Shown here one piece after another: positions 16,641-29,952 of a stretch of DNA of 64,000 nt (position 1 is the stretch's first letter; every line of letters begins with the position of its first letter). The position numbers and the translations under genes are program-made. The notes under the pieces were generated by a model. That model worked only from the letters and a program-made list of their open reading frames with translations, searched no databases and had not been told where the DNA came from. The stretch comes from Flavobacterium gelidilacus DSM 15343. Lineage in GTDB: Bacteria; Bacteroidota; Bacteroidia; Flavobacteriales; Flavobacteriaceae. The DNA is taken from contig NZ_KE383903.1 in the NCBI RefSeq assembly GCF_000422685.1, positions 139,402 through 203,401 on the forward strand. The letters are read 5' to 3'.

Positions 16641-17849
16641 TGCAATTGATTGAGCTACAATAAATCCTCCAGTCCAAGCGTTTTGAAAATTGAATCCACC
16701 AGTAATAGCATCAATATTTAGAATTTCTCCAGCAAAATATATGTTTGGAATTACTTTACTTTCCATAGTTTTGAAGTTGACTTCTTTTAAATCGATTCCA
16801 CCAGCTGTTACAAATTCTTCTTTGAAGGTGCTTTTTCCATTTACTTGAAATTCCCCAGCCGTTAATTGAGTTGCTAAAGCATTTAATTCTGTTTTATTGC
16901 AATCTGCCCAAGTAGTTTCTGCTGAAATCCCTGATGCTAGAACTAAACGTTCCCACAAACGGTTTGGCATTTCTATTGGTGACTTTTTCGAGATTACTTT
17001 TTTAGCATTTTCAATTTTTATATCTTTTAATAAATCAATAGCTTCATCAAAAGTAGTTTCATTTAACCAGTTTACTAGAATCGCAAAATGATAATTTTTA
17101 TCGAACAACTCTCTTGCTCCCCAAGCTGAAAGTCTTAATATTCCTGGCCCAGACATTCCCCAATGAGTTATTAATAAAGGTCCAAAAGCTTCTAATTTTG
17201 ATTTTTTTACTTTGACTGATGCAAATGTTGACAATCCCATTAAATCTTTTAATCTAGCATCTTTAATGTTAAATGTAAACAAAGAAGGAACCGCTGAAAC
17301 TATTGAATGCCCAAGTGATTCTAGCATTTCCCACATTTTTGGGTTGCTTCCTGTCGTTATAACTACTTTTTCTGCTAAAAAGGTATCTGTTTTGGTTTGG
17401 ACTTTAAAATCTGTTTCCGTTTTGTAAATAGACTGTACACTTTGACTTATTAAAATATCAATCCCTAAATCTTGAGTGGCTTTTGTAAAACAATCGATTA
17501 TGGTTTCTGATGAATCTGATTCTGGAAACATTCTTCCGTCTTCTTCTGTTTTTAGAGTTATACCTCGCTTTTCGAACCATTCAATTGTATCTCCTGAACA
17601 AAATTGATGAAATGGTCCACGTAATTCTTTTTCACCTCTAGGATAAAACTTGACTATATCATTTGGCACAAAACAGGCATGCGTTACATTGCATCTTCCA
17701 CCACCAGAAATTCTAACTTTTTCCAAAGTCGTTTTTCCTCTTTCGAGAATGGCTACTTTTAAACTAGGGTTGTTTTCAACAATATTGATTGCTGTAAAAA
17801 ATCCAGCTGCTCCACCACCTATGATAACTATGTCGTAATTAGTATTCAA
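16638..17849 (-). CDS. HI0933/BaiN-family FAD-dependent oxidoreductase
   Basis: About 403 residues. The Rossmann motif is YDIVIIGGGAAGFFTAI at the N-terminus, ERGKTTLEKVRISGGGRCNVTH contains the family's conserved GGGRCN, and the C-terminus carries GGIDLKEVN and GEILNIDAITGGFNFQNAWT. Members are flavoproteins (YhiN, BaiN, 'aminoacetone oxidase' family) of mostly unknown substrate. No ATG lies upstream of the Rossmann motif. I use TTG at 17849 because the other option, TTG at 17870, overlaps a -7-like GATATTTG element. It is convergent with the HhH gene and separated from it only by the shared terminator. Confidence 0.85.
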   Translation of the reverse strand: MNTNYDIVIIGGGAAGFFTAINIVENNPSLKVAILERGKTTLEKVRISGGGRCNVTHACFVPNDIVKFYPRGEKELRGPFHQFCSGDTIEWFEKRGITLKTEEDGRMFPESDSSETIIDCFTKATQDLGIDILISQSVQSIYKTETDFKVQTKTDTFLAEKVVITTGSNPKMWEMLESLGHSIVSAVPSLFTFNIKDARLKDLMGLSTFASVKVKKSKLEAFGPLLITHWGMSGPGILRLSAWGARELFDKNYHFAILVNWLNETTFDEAIDLLKDIKIENAKKVISKKSPIEMPNRLWERLVLASGISAETTWADCNKTELNALATQLTAGEFQVNGKSTFKEEFVTAGGIDLKEVNFKTMESKVIPNIYFAGEILNIDAITGGFNFQNAWTGGFIVAQSIA

Positions 17850-17882
17850 TGTTTTATCTTTTTTTTGCAAATATCGTGATTT

Positions 17883-18041
17883 ATAAACGAATTATGCGCT
17901 GGATAGTAATGAAAAGCCCGTAAAGAACAAAAACCAATAGAACTTGACTTGGAAAAGCGACCAAAGGAAGCTCTTTGCAAGGCTTAGCTCTATGGCTTTT
18001 GTGCTGCGGACTTGTATTGTATAGCCAGATGAAGCTCTAAA
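17883..18041 (-). repeat. degenerate copy of a dispersed intergenic element
   Basis: About 160 bases between two minus-strand genes. Read on the minus strand it contains GGCTATAC near one end and ACTATCCAGCGCA near the other. These are the same kinds of ends as in the element copies at 43930-44106 and 50210-50347 (GGCTATACGC and CTATCCTTAACGCA). The GC content is higher than in the surrounding spacers. No gene is seen in it. The relationship is by eye and uncertain. Confidence 0.45.
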
Positions 18042-18044
18042 AAA

Positions 18045-18743
18045 CTAAAAACAAGCGTGAATTCTGTCTGGAAAATTGCAGAACATTCCGTCAACACCAA
18101 AATAAATGGCTTCTTTAATATCAGAAATTTCGTTGACGGTGTAAGTATAAACCTTTAAATTATATTTGTGAATTTCTTCGACTTCTTGTTTTGTTAAAGT
18201 GAAAAACCAAGGATTTATTGCAATAGCTTTTATTTTTTTTGCATATGGAATAGCATCAAGATGATTTTGCTGGGATAAAAGTGCTATTGGAATTTCGGGA
18301 TTGAGTTTTCTGAATATTTTTAGTTCATCCCAGTCAAAACTTGAAATTAGAAAATGCTGATTAGTATACTTTGCTTTTTGAATGAAATTATCAACAATTT
18401 TATGCGTTTGCAAAGCTGTATTTTGACCTTTTAATTCGATATTTAGTGGAACTCTTTTATCTATGAATTCAATTACTTCAATTAAGGTTGGGATTTTATG
18501 ATTACCTATTAAATTGATACTTTTTACTTCTTCTAACGTTAAATCTTCAATATTTTCTAAAGATAAAGCTAATCGTTTTAGGGTTTTATCATGAAAAACT
18601 ACTACTTCACCGGTTTTGATGACATAAACATCAATTTCTATCATATCAACAAATAAGTCTAATGCTTTTTGAAATGACAACATAGTGTTTTCGGTTTCGT
18701 AACCCATTGCTCCTCTGTGGCCTATGATAAGTGGTTTTTCCAT
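18045..18743 (-). CDS. glycerophosphodiester phosphodiesterase
   Basis: 232 residues, a single GDPD TIM-barrel domain. IIGHRGAMGYETENT holds the catalytic His and the E-N pair. EIDVYVIKTGEVVVFHD supplies the metal-binding E/D and the second His, and NIELKGQ the third metal ligand. The C-terminal GVDGMFCNFPDR is also typical. It hydrolyses glycerophosphodiesters to glycerol-3-phosphate and an alcohol. There is no signal peptide, so it is a cytoplasmic UgpQ-like form. It lies 82 bases from the PAP2 gene in the same orientation and may share its transcript, which would group two phospholipid-related hydrolases. Confidence 0.92.
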   Translation of the reverse strand: MEKPLIIGHRGAMGYETENTMLSFQKALDLFVDMIEIDVYVIKTGEVVVFHDKTLKRLALSLENIEDLTLEEVKSINLIGNHKIPTLIEVIEFIDKRVPLNIELKGQNTALQTHKIVDNFIQKAKYTNQHFLISSFDWDELKIFRKLNPEIPIALLSQQNHLDAIPYAKKIKAIAINPWFFTLTKQEVEEIHKYNLKVYTYTVNEISDIKEAIYFGVDGMFCNFPDRIHACF

Positions 18744-18825
18744 TTTAAAATATTATTACAACTCCAAAAATATATGGCTAAAAATACAAATTAAAACTTT
18801 ACCATAGAAGACCAAATTATCATTA

Positions 18826-19569
18826 TTAAAATTGAATTGTGTATGCCAAACCAGCTTGTTTTCCATTATAAAAAGGTATAGCTAAAGCCGTTTTATTTTT
18901 CGCTTTGAATATTTTTTCATTAATGACAGGAAACAACCAATAAGCGGCTTTTGTGCTTAAAATTCCGATTCCTGCTCCCATGGCAACATCTGTTAACCAA
19001 TGCTTATTGTTATACATTCTAAAAGCTCCTGTTCCTGCTGCTACAAGATATCCAGAAACTCCATACCAAACCGATTTATCTTTATATTCTTGCCACATAA
19101 ATTCGGCTCCAACAAAAGCAGTTGCAGTATGTCCTGAAGGAAATGAATCAAAATTACTTCCATCTGGTCGTTCAACTTTAGTCAGGTGTTTTAAACTTGT
19201 GACCGTAGTTGCCATAATTAAATAAGAAGTTCCTAAAATAATGGTCCTGTCTTTAAGATTGTTTTTTCCTTGAATTCCTGCTAAATTTAGTCCATAAACA
19301 GCAGCAGCTGGTGCATATTGAGAAAAATCATCAATAGAAGTTTTTTTGTCTATGTCATCTATAACCTCTTCTCTAATGTTTGTATTATAAAGTTTTATTT
19401 GATCACTTTCCATACCTACAATAGCATAAGTCATTAAGATACTTGGAATTATTAATTGCTTATAATTAAATTTATTGTTCTTATTAATTTTTGTACTATC
19501 AATTGATTGTTGAGCAAAGGATAATTGTAAGCCTAAAAGACAAAATATATATAATTTATATTTGTTCAT
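18826..19569 (-). CDS. PAP2-family phosphatase, exported
   Basis: About 247 residues from ATG 19569 (MNKYKLYIFCLLGLQLSFAQ, a signal peptide). Upstream in-frame residues belong to the preceding gene. The three PAP2 signature motifs are present: KHLTKVERPDG (K-x6-RP), FPSGHTATAF (PSGH) and YNNKHWLTDVAMG (H-x3-D). The motif order and a C-terminal beta-rich end, GLAYTIQF, indicate a periplasmic or outer-membrane enzyme acting on lipid phosphates such as phosphatidate or undecaprenyl/lipid A phosphate. The start overlaps the stop of the DUF347 gene by 14 bases, so the three genes are translationally linked. Confidence 0.88.
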   Translation of the reverse strand: MNKYKLYIFCLLGLQLSFAQQSIDSTKINKNNKFNYKQLIIPSILMTYAIVGMESDQIKLYNTNIREEVIDDIDKKTSIDDFSQYAPAAAVYGLNLAGIQGKNNLKDRTIILGTSYLIMATTVTSLKHLTKVERPDGSNFDSFPSGHTATAFVGAEFMWQEYKDKSVWYGVSGYLVAAGTGAFRMYNNKHWLTDVAMGAGIGILSTKAAYWLFPVINEKIFKAKNKTALAIPFYNGKQAGLAYTIQF

Positions 19570-20269
19570 GACTTTGTTTATTAGTAAAAAATATGATTGA
19601 AAATAATGTGACAAGAAAAATACTTGTATATACATTCCCTAAATCTAATCCTTGTGGTTTTGAAATATAATTTCCAAATGTTGCTCCAATGGGATGAATT
19701 AATACAATGGTAATCCAGTAGAAAACTTCTTTTGAAATCTTTTTAAGAACTAAAAGCACAATAAAAATAAGAAGTAGTATTACAAGTAAAATTGTTCCTC
19801 CTGCTGCACCTAATGGAGTATCATTAGAGAGAAAATCTCCAGAAGTTGTTCCAAAGGTGCTTGATGTTAAAATAGCCAACCAATATAAAAACTCAACTTT
19901 CTTCTCAGTAAAAGGATTTTTACTTTTGGATAAAAGATGAATTCCTATTAAAACAAGAAACAAAGTTGAAATTACTAACAATGAGCCATAGATTGTTCCT
20001 AATTCTAATTGAATACAAATTAAATCAGCAACATTTGTTCCTGCAATATTTCCTACTATTATAAGGAACCAATAAAATAGTAAATTGTTTTTCTTATTTT
20101 TAATTTCATAAATAATTGAAATAATGAACAACGAAACTAAAATAACTGACCCAACTTTATACCCTAATTCTAAATCTCTAGAAATATAATTACCTACAAT
20201 TTCTCCAGTTGTAGTAGCAATAATCATTAATATCCAATAAATAAAATTGACTTGTGGAATATTTTTCAT
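19556..20269 (-). CDS. DUF347 four-repeat membrane protein, diverged paralog
   Basis: 237 residues with eight membrane helices. These form four repeats, each beginning with an aromatic-W pair. The repeat cores are YWILMIIATTTGEIVGNYIS, YWFLIIVGNIAGTNVADLIC, YWLAILTSSTFGTTSGDFLS and YWITIVLIHPIGATFGNYIS. This is the architecture of DUF347 (COG4705). The acidic residue that ends each core is D in two repeats but N in the first and fourth, unlike its upstream neighbour, where all four end in D. The two genes are 5 bases apart, and this one overlaps the PAP2 gene. Transport substrate unknown; a two-subunit membrane complex with the neighbour is possible. Confidence 0.8.
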   Translation of the reverse strand: MKNIPQVNFIYWILMIIATTTGEIVGNYISRDLELGYKVGSVILVSLFIISIIYEIKNKKNNLLFYWFLIIVGNIAGTNVADLICIQLELGTIYGSLLVISTLFLVLIGIHLLSKSKNPFTEKKVEFLYWLAILTSSTFGTTSGDFLSNDTPLGAAGGTILLVILLLIFIVLLVLKKISKEVFYWITIVLIHPIGATFGNYISKPQGLDLGNVYTSIFLVTLFSIIFFTNKQSHEQI

Positions 20270-20274
20270 TTAAT

Positions 20275-21015
20275 TTATTTTTTTAATTGTTTATGAGAGA
20301 AGTAAATCATAATCAGCATAATAAATACTGAAACTAAAGATGCTTGTAGAGTACCTAAATCTAAACCTCCTTTTGCAATGGGTTTGGTTAGAAAATCTCC
20401 AAAAGTTGCGCCAAACGGACGTGTAAACACAAAGGCTAACCAAAATAAGAACACTTCATTTAGCTTCGTGAAATAATGCAATAAAACAACTATAACAATT
20501 ATTGCAGCTGTGATTAAAGCACCTTGTAAATAGCTCAAGCCAATTGCATCACCTAAGTAATCACCAAAAGCAGTTCCTAAACTATTAGAAAACAAAACAG
20601 CTGTCCAAAAGAGAATTTCTTTATTTTTTTCTATAATTGGGCTTACATTTAGGTTGTTGTATTTTTTAAACCAAAAATATAACGTAGTTATTAATCCAAA
20701 AAATAGTAATAAACTTCCATAAGTATATCCTAAATGCAGACTTCTGTCGATAAAATCAGAAATTTCAGTTCCTAATGTTGTTGTTGCAATTATGACTAAC
20801 CAAAAAATTATAGGTTTGTAATTTTTATATTTTAATTGAATTAACAATACAACTAGAAAAAAGATTCCAGTAATAAGTATTCCTGTTGAATAACCTAAGT
20901 TTAGTGTCATTGAAATAAAGTCACCCAAGGTTTCTCCAAGTGTTGTCGCCACAATTTTCATCAACCAAAATAAAAGTGTTATTTCAGCTACTTTATTTAT
21001 AGTTTTTGTTACCAT
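20275..21015 (-). CDS. DUF347 four-repeat membrane protein
   Basis: 246 residues with eight membrane helices in four repeats. The cores are FWLMKIVATTLGETLGDFIS, FWLVIIATTTLGTEISDFID, FWTAVLFSNSLGTAFGDYLG and FWLAFVFTRPFGATFGDFLT. Each repeat therefore has a W, a T/S-rich LG step and a conserved D in the membrane. The pattern matches DUF347 (COG4705), a family without a settled function. The conserved acidic residues in hydrophobic helices resemble ion-binding sites, so cation transport is a reasonable guess. It is the first gene of a unit with its paralog and a PAP2 phosphatase. Confidence 0.82.
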   Translation of the reverse strand: MVTKTINKVAEITLLFWLMKIVATTLGETLGDFISMTLNLGYSTGILITGIFFLVVLLIQLKYKNYKPIIFWLVIIATTTLGTEISDFIDRSLHLGYTYGSLLLFFGLITTLYFWFKKYNNLNVSPIIEKNKEILFWTAVLFSNSLGTAFGDYLGDAIGLSYLQGALITAAIIVIVVLLHYFTKLNEVFLFWLAFVFTRPFGATFGDFLTKPIAKGGLDLGTLQASLVSVFIMLIMIYFSHKQLKK

Positions 21016-21162
21016 AATTTATGTCTTATTCTATTTTTTGAAATAAGATTTCAAAATATTTATTGTTATTTAGAACGACAAAAATATAGGTATATTAAAA
21101 AAAACGGCTTAACATTCCCTTAAGATTATCCTATTTAATCCTTAAGAAATAAGCCTATACTA

Positions 21163-21193
21163 AAAAAGCACCAATTGAAAAATTGATGCTTTT
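21163..21193 (-). terminator. terminator of the alpha-glucan catabolic operon
   Basis: On the minus strand AAGCATCAATT pairs with AATTGGTGCTT (11 bp, with one U-G wobble that forms only on this strand), followed by T-rich sequence. It lies 20 bases beyond the stop of the GH13 lipoprotein gene, the last gene of the operon. Confidence 0.75.
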
Positions 21194-21212
21194 ATTGTAA
21201 CATGAAGAAATA

Positions 21213-22658
21213 TTATTGCTGTAAAATATAATATTGCCAAGCTTTTAACGGATAAATTTGTTTTTCATTTAATCCAATAGTTTCACCTGAAATTAGATCT
21301 TTGTAGCTTCCATTTAAAGGAACACTTACCTCAATTGGCTTTGAAGATAAATTTGCCATATAGATAACTTTTTTTCCGTCTTTTACTCGTTCAAAAACTA
21401 AAACTTGATCATCTTTTGAAGATTTTATTCTTGTGTAAGTTGCTTTGTTTTTTCCACCATTTAGAGCAATGTTATTGTTTTTCAAACTTCCTAGTTTAGC
21501 TCTAAAATCCCAATCTTTTCCTTTTGTTTTTGGAATTGAATCTTTTTCAAAGAATTTTAAACTGTGGTTTAATCCATATTCGTTTCCGCTGTAAATTAAT
21601 GGCATTCCTGGTGTTATGTAGCTTAATGCAGTCATAGCTTCTTCTGCTTTTCCCAATCTACTTTGAATAGTTCCATTCCAAGAATTTTCATCATGATTAT
21701 CTACAAAGCTCATTAAAATATCATTTGCTTCATATTTATTTATATCATCTACAATAAACTTATCCCAATCTTTTACGTTTTTTTTACCCTGAGCAATGTC
21801 TTTCATTAAATGATGACTTGTCCAATTATACCCCATGTCAAATAAATTGTCTTTCATTAATTCTGGTTGCCAAGCTTCAGCTAGCATGAAAATATTTTTT
21901 TCTTTTCTTAATGTTGGAATAGATTGTTGCCAAAAATCTGTAGGAACATTACTTGCCACATCACAACGAAAACCATCAATGTTTTCATTTTTTATCCAAT
22001 GCAACATATCGTTAGTCATTTCTTTACGAAGTTTCTGGTTGTCGTAATTTAAATCGGCAACGTCTGTCCAGCCCCAAGATTTTCCGTTTTCTGGATTGAT
22101 TGGGTCGATAATTTCACCTTTTGCATTTTTAGTATAAAATTCTGGGTGTTCTTTTATCCAAACATGATCCCAACCTGTGTGATTTGGCACCCAATCCAAA
22201 ATAACATACATTCCGTTATCGTGAGCTGTTTTTACCATTTTTCTGAAATCTTCAATTGTTCCAAATTCAGGATTTACAGCTTTAAAATCTGAAACTGCAT
22301 AATAACTTCCTAAATATTTATGTTGCTCTTCTTTTGGCATTTCTGAAGCAAATTTACTATCATCACCACCAGTTGCTTTTCTTTTAGTTTCAGAAATTGG
22401 AAAAATAGGCATCACCCAAATAATCTTTACTCCCAATTCTTTTAATTTTGGAATGTCTTTTGTGAATTCATTAAAAGTTCCTTCAGGTGAATATTGACGA
22501 ATATTTACTTCATAAATCACAGCATTTTCTTCTACTTCTGGAGAAAATTGTGCGATTTCTGATTTTACTTCTTCTGTTGTTGTTTCAGTTTCTTTAGCTT
22601 CTTTTTTACAACTAATTAAAGCTACAAGTAGTAATGCTGATAAAAGTATTTTTTTCAT
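21213..22658 (-). CDS. GH13 alpha-amylase lipoprotein
   Basis: 481 residues. The lipoprotein signal MKKILLSALLLVALISC is cleaved before Cys17; the following KKEAKETE is acidic-rich, as in lipoproteins sent to the cell surface in Bacteroidota. The GH13 barrel follows. The four conserved regions are visible: DWVPNHTG, GFRCDVAS (nucleophile Asp), MLAEAWQ (acid/base Glu) and FVDNHDENSW (third Asp). A short beta C-domain ends it. It should cut alpha-1,4-glucans, either outside the cell or in the periplasm. It is the last gene of the sus-like catabolic operon, 12 bases after an esterase gene. Confidence 0.92.
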   Translation of the reverse strand: MKKILLSALLLVALISCKKEAKETETTTEEVKSEIAQFSPEVEENAVIYEVNIRQYSPEGTFNEFTKDIPKLKELGVKIIWVMPIFPISETKRKATGGDDSKFASEMPKEEQHKYLGSYYAVSDFKAVNPEFGTIEDFRKMVKTAHDNGMYVILDWVPNHTGWDHVWIKEHPEFYTKNAKGEIIDPINPENGKSWGWTDVADLNYDNQKLRKEMTNDMLHWIKNENIDGFRCDVASNVPTDFWQQSIPTLRKEKNIFMLAEAWQPELMKDNLFDMGYNWTSHHLMKDIAQGKKNVKDWDKFIVDDINKYEANDILMSFVDNHDENSWNGTIQSRLGKAEEAMTALSYITPGMPLIYSGNEYGLNHSLKFFEKDSIPKTKGKDWDFRAKLGSLKNNNIALNGGKNKATYTRIKSSKDDQVLVFERVKDGKKVIYMANLSSKPIEVSVPLNGSYKDLISGETIGLNEKQIYPLKAWQYYILQQ

Positions 22659-22670
22659 TTCTGCTATTTT

Positions 22671-23609
22671 TTATTTCTTAAACATAAATTCAAAGGGAAT
22701 ATCTAGTCTTTTTTGCCATGAAACTTCAGAATGATTTTCTCCTTCAAATTTTAAATTTTTATAATTTACTGATGTGTAATTTTTTTCCTTGAATAGTTTA
22801 TTTACCGTCTCTTCATATTGAGGATAGAATCGATCTAATGACTCTGTTCCAAAGTCAAAATAAAATTTATGATTTTTATAATTTGGAATATTTTTTTCTA
22901 AATAACTAAAAAATGAATTTGGAATTGTTTGATCATCATTAGGTAATAATCCAGGCCAATGCGTTGAAATGCAAATTGCTCCAACAAAAATTTCTGGATA
23001 TTCACATATGGCATACATTGACATTAAACCTCCCATGCTCGATCCGCCAACAAAAGTATTTTCTTGATTTTTTAATGTTGAGTAGGTTTCATCAATATAA
23101 GGTTTTACTTCTTCTACTATAAATTTTAAATAATCGTCTCCTTTAAAATCGTTTTCAGAAATAGTCACACCTCTTTTTTTAGCTAAATCAAAAATATATT
23201 CTTTATCTTTTTCTGCAATAAAATTAAGTGCTTTTTTGGGAAACAAATCTAAGAATCGAATTTGTGGAATATTATGAATTCCAACAACAATAAATTCAGT
23301 GATTTTGTTTTCTATTATTAGTTTTGAAGCAACTTCATCTACTTTCCATTCTTCTTTGTTCCAAGTTGTGTTTGCATCAAATAAATTTTGCCCATCATGC
23401 ATATACAACACGTTATATTTTTTATCCTTTGAATAGTTTTTAGGCAACCAAACATCAACATTTCTAGGTTGAATTAATTTTGTGGGAAAACTATCAATTC
23501 TAATTATCGTTCCCTCAACTTTATCAGATTCTGGCAAAGAGTAGCTTTTAATTTGACTATGAGCCAAAGAAAATGTAAAGAAGAAAAGTATCAGAATGTT
23601 TTTTTTCAT
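22671..23609 (-). CDS. secreted esterase (esterase D / PF00756-like alpha/beta hydrolase)
   Basis: 312 residues. A signal peptide (MKKNILILFFFTFSLAHSQ) is followed by an alpha/beta hydrolase of the 'putative esterase' family. The sequence has the early VLYMHDGQNLFD and the nucleophile elbow GGSSMGGLMSMYA, with GENHSEVSWQKRL supplying the catalytic His near the end. Related enzymes remove acyl groups from sugars or siderophores. It lies 2 bases from the GH13 gene upstream and 12 bases from the one downstream, so it belongs to the alpha-glucan operon. Natural starch is not acylated, so the substrate is unclear; a modified glucan or maltose ester is possible. Confidence 0.82.
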   Translation of the reverse strand: MKKNILILFFFTFSLAHSQIKSYSLPESDKVEGTIIRIDSFPTKLIQPRNVDVWLPKNYSKDKKYNVLYMHDGQNLFDANTTWNKEEWKVDEVASKLIIENKITEFIVVGIHNIPQIRFLDLFPKKALNFIAEKDKEYIFDLAKKRGVTISENDFKGDDYLKFIVEEVKPYIDETYSTLKNQENTFVGGSSMGGLMSMYAICEYPEIFVGAICISTHWPGLLPNDDQTIPNSFFSYLEKNIPNYKNHKFYFDFGTESLDRFYPQYEETVNKLFKEKNYTSVNYKNLKFEGENHSEVSWQKRLDIPFEFMFKK

Positions 23610-23611
23610 GT

Positions 23612-25450
23612 TTATTTCAATTCTAAAATTAAACTGGTTTTTCCTTCAATGGATACTTCATTTTTCAAATCAAAATTTTGACCGGATAAAATATCTTTAC
23701 CAGAATTGTATTTTATTAAATTTTCTTGAAAACGAGTCAGGTTTACTTTTTGATTGTCTTTTGAATTATTCACAATTACCATCACACTTTCTGTATCATT
23801 ATAACGAAAGTAAACGTAAACATTATTTTCTGGAATGTAATGGGTTAGTTTTCCGTTGTGAATTACCTCTTTATTTTTTCTCCAATTCAATAATTTTTTA
23901 GAGAAATCGAAATATTGTTTTTGAGCAGTTGTTCTTCCTGAATTTATAAAAGCGTTGTTTTTATCTGTTTTCCAACCACCAGGAAAATCTTTTCGGATTT
24001 CAGAATCACCACCATTTCCTTTATCACCAGCCATTCCGATTTCTGAACCATAATATATTTGAGGAATGCCTCGCATTGTTGCAATAACAGTCAATCCCAA
24101 TTGGTATTTCTTAAAATCATTTTTATAGATTTCATTAAAACGAACTGTATCATGATTTTCTAAAAACAGCAACAAATTATTTGGATCAGCATACAAGAAA
24201 TCATTCACAAAATTATCGTAAAACTTTATCATTCCGTCATTCCATGAAGCATTTTCTTCGTTAAAAACATTTCCAAAAACATCGTGTAAAGTAAAATCCA
24301 TCACACTAGGTAAGTAGGAATTATAACTCTGAATTTTTGAAATGGGACTGTCTTTTTGCCAATACGAAATCTGTGCTTGATCGTGCATCCAAACTTCTCC
24401 AACTATGTTAAAATAGGGATATTCATCCATAACCGCTTTGGTCCATTTTGCAATTCCATCTTTATCGCAATACGAATAAGTATCAACACGAAAACCGTCT
24501 AAATCTGCAAATTCAACCCACCAAATCGCATTCTGAATCAAATAATTCAATACTAAAGGATTAGTTTGATTTAAATCTGGCATACTTGGCACAAACCAGC
24601 CATCCATACAATATTTAGCATCGCGTTTTGAACCGTTAATATCGTATTGAGTTGTCATTCGATAATTACTTTGAGCGTAACCTGGAAATTGATGAAACCA
24701 ATCATAAGTTGGCATATCTTTAAACATCCAGTGTTCTGCACCCCAATGATTTGTAACGTAATCTTTTATTAGTTTCATATCACGTTTGTGCATTTCTGAA
24801 GCTAAACGTTTGTAATCCTCATTGGAACCATAACGCGCATCGATTTGATACACATCTGATTGTCCGTAAGTGTGATAGGAATAGCCTTTGTCATTATCTT
24901 CACACATTGGTGTGCTCCAAATAGCTGTTGCTCCTAATTCATTTATGTAATCTAAATTATCGATAATGCCTTGAACATCTCCACCGTGTCTTCCACCTGG
25001 TAATTCTCTGTTTGCCTTTTCTTGTAATTTTGAAGAAGAATCGTTGGATTCATTACCATTGGCAAAACGATCTGGCATTAATAAATAAACCACATCCGAA
25101 GCATCAAAACCTTTTCTTAAAGCCGAATTTTCTCGTCGCTTTTTGATTTCAAAATCTTTAGTAAATGATTTCTTTCCGTTTTTGAACGTGAATTTTAAAG
25201 TTTGAACTGAAACATTTTTTGTGTCAATTGTAACGAAAACATAATTTGGGTTTTCCGTTTTTGTCACGTTTGTGATGATAACACTATTTGAAATTGAAAC
25301 TGTGTTTTCTGTTATATTTTTTCCGTAAAATAAAACTTGAATTTCACTTTTGTTCATACCTTCATACCAAAATGGTGGTTCCATCTTGTCGATTTGAGCA
25401 AAGGTGAAAGTTGTTATTAAAAGGAATAAAACTACTATCTGTTTTTTCAT
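23612..25450 (-). CDS. GH13 neopullulanase/cyclomaltodextrinase, SusA-like
   Basis: 612 residues. The signal peptide is MKKQIVVLFLLITTFTFAQ. An N-terminal beta-sandwich resembling the cyclomaltodextrinase N-domain (about 20-115) contains PPFWYEGM. The catalytic barrel has KDYVTNHWG, DGFRVDTYSY (nucleophile), NIVGEVWMH (acid/base) and LFLENHDTVRF. A C-terminal beta domain ends it. The domain order matches Bacteroides SusA, a periplasmic enzyme that shortens maltodextrins after SusCD import. It lies 2 bases from the esterase gene and 49 bases after the GH97 gene, with a small hairpin repeat in that gap. Confidence 0.92.
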   Translation of the reverse strand: MKKQIVVLFLLITTFTFAQIDKMEPPFWYEGMNKSEIQVLFYGKNITENTVSISNSVIITNVTKTENPNYVFVTIDTKNVSVQTLKFTFKNGKKSFTKDFEIKKRRENSALRKGFDASDVVYLLMPDRFANGNESNDSSSKLQEKANRELPGGRHGGDVQGIIDNLDYINELGATAIWSTPMCEDNDKGYSYHTYGQSDVYQIDARYGSNEDYKRLASEMHKRDMKLIKDYVTNHWGAEHWMFKDMPTYDWFHQFPGYAQSNYRMTTQYDINGSKRDAKYCMDGWFVPSMPDLNQTNPLVLNYLIQNAIWWVEFADLDGFRVDTYSYCDKDGIAKWTKAVMDEYPYFNIVGEVWMHDQAQISYWQKDSPISKIQSYNSYLPSVMDFTLHDVFGNVFNEENASWNDGMIKFYDNFVNDFLYADPNNLLLFLENHDTVRFNEIYKNDFKKYQLGLTVIATMRGIPQIYYGSEIGMAGDKGNGGDSEIRKDFPGGWKTDKNNAFINSGRTTAQKQYFDFSKKLLNWRKNKEVIHNGKLTHYIPENNVYVYFRYNDTESVMVIVNNSKDNQKVNLTRFQENLIKYNSGKDILSGQNFDLKNEVSIEGKTSLILELK

Positions 25451-25465
25451 GTTTAATTATTTTAG

Positions 25466-25486
25466 ATGCTGAATCCAATTCAGCAT
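25466..25486. repeat. solo hairpin repeat, ATGCTGAA core
   Basis: A perfect 9 bp palindrome ATGCTGAAT / ATTCAGCAT around CCA, in the gap between the GH97 and GH13 genes. It shares the GATGCTGAA...TTCAGCAT core with the tandem array at 497-625. No T-run follows, so it is more likely an inserted repeat or an mRNA-stability hairpin than a terminator. Confidence 0.75.
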
Positions 25487-25499
25487 GAAAAGGTGAAAC

Positions 25500-29910
<4,411 letters not shown>

Positions 29911-29952
29911 TCTATATTTTGTTTAATTGTTTAATTGTTAAGCTATATAACA

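Noticed and set aside
17850..17870. TTG 17870 as start of the FAD oxidoreductase
   Set aside because: It lies inside the -7-like GATATTTG element and adds only a lysine-rich stub before the Rossmann motif.
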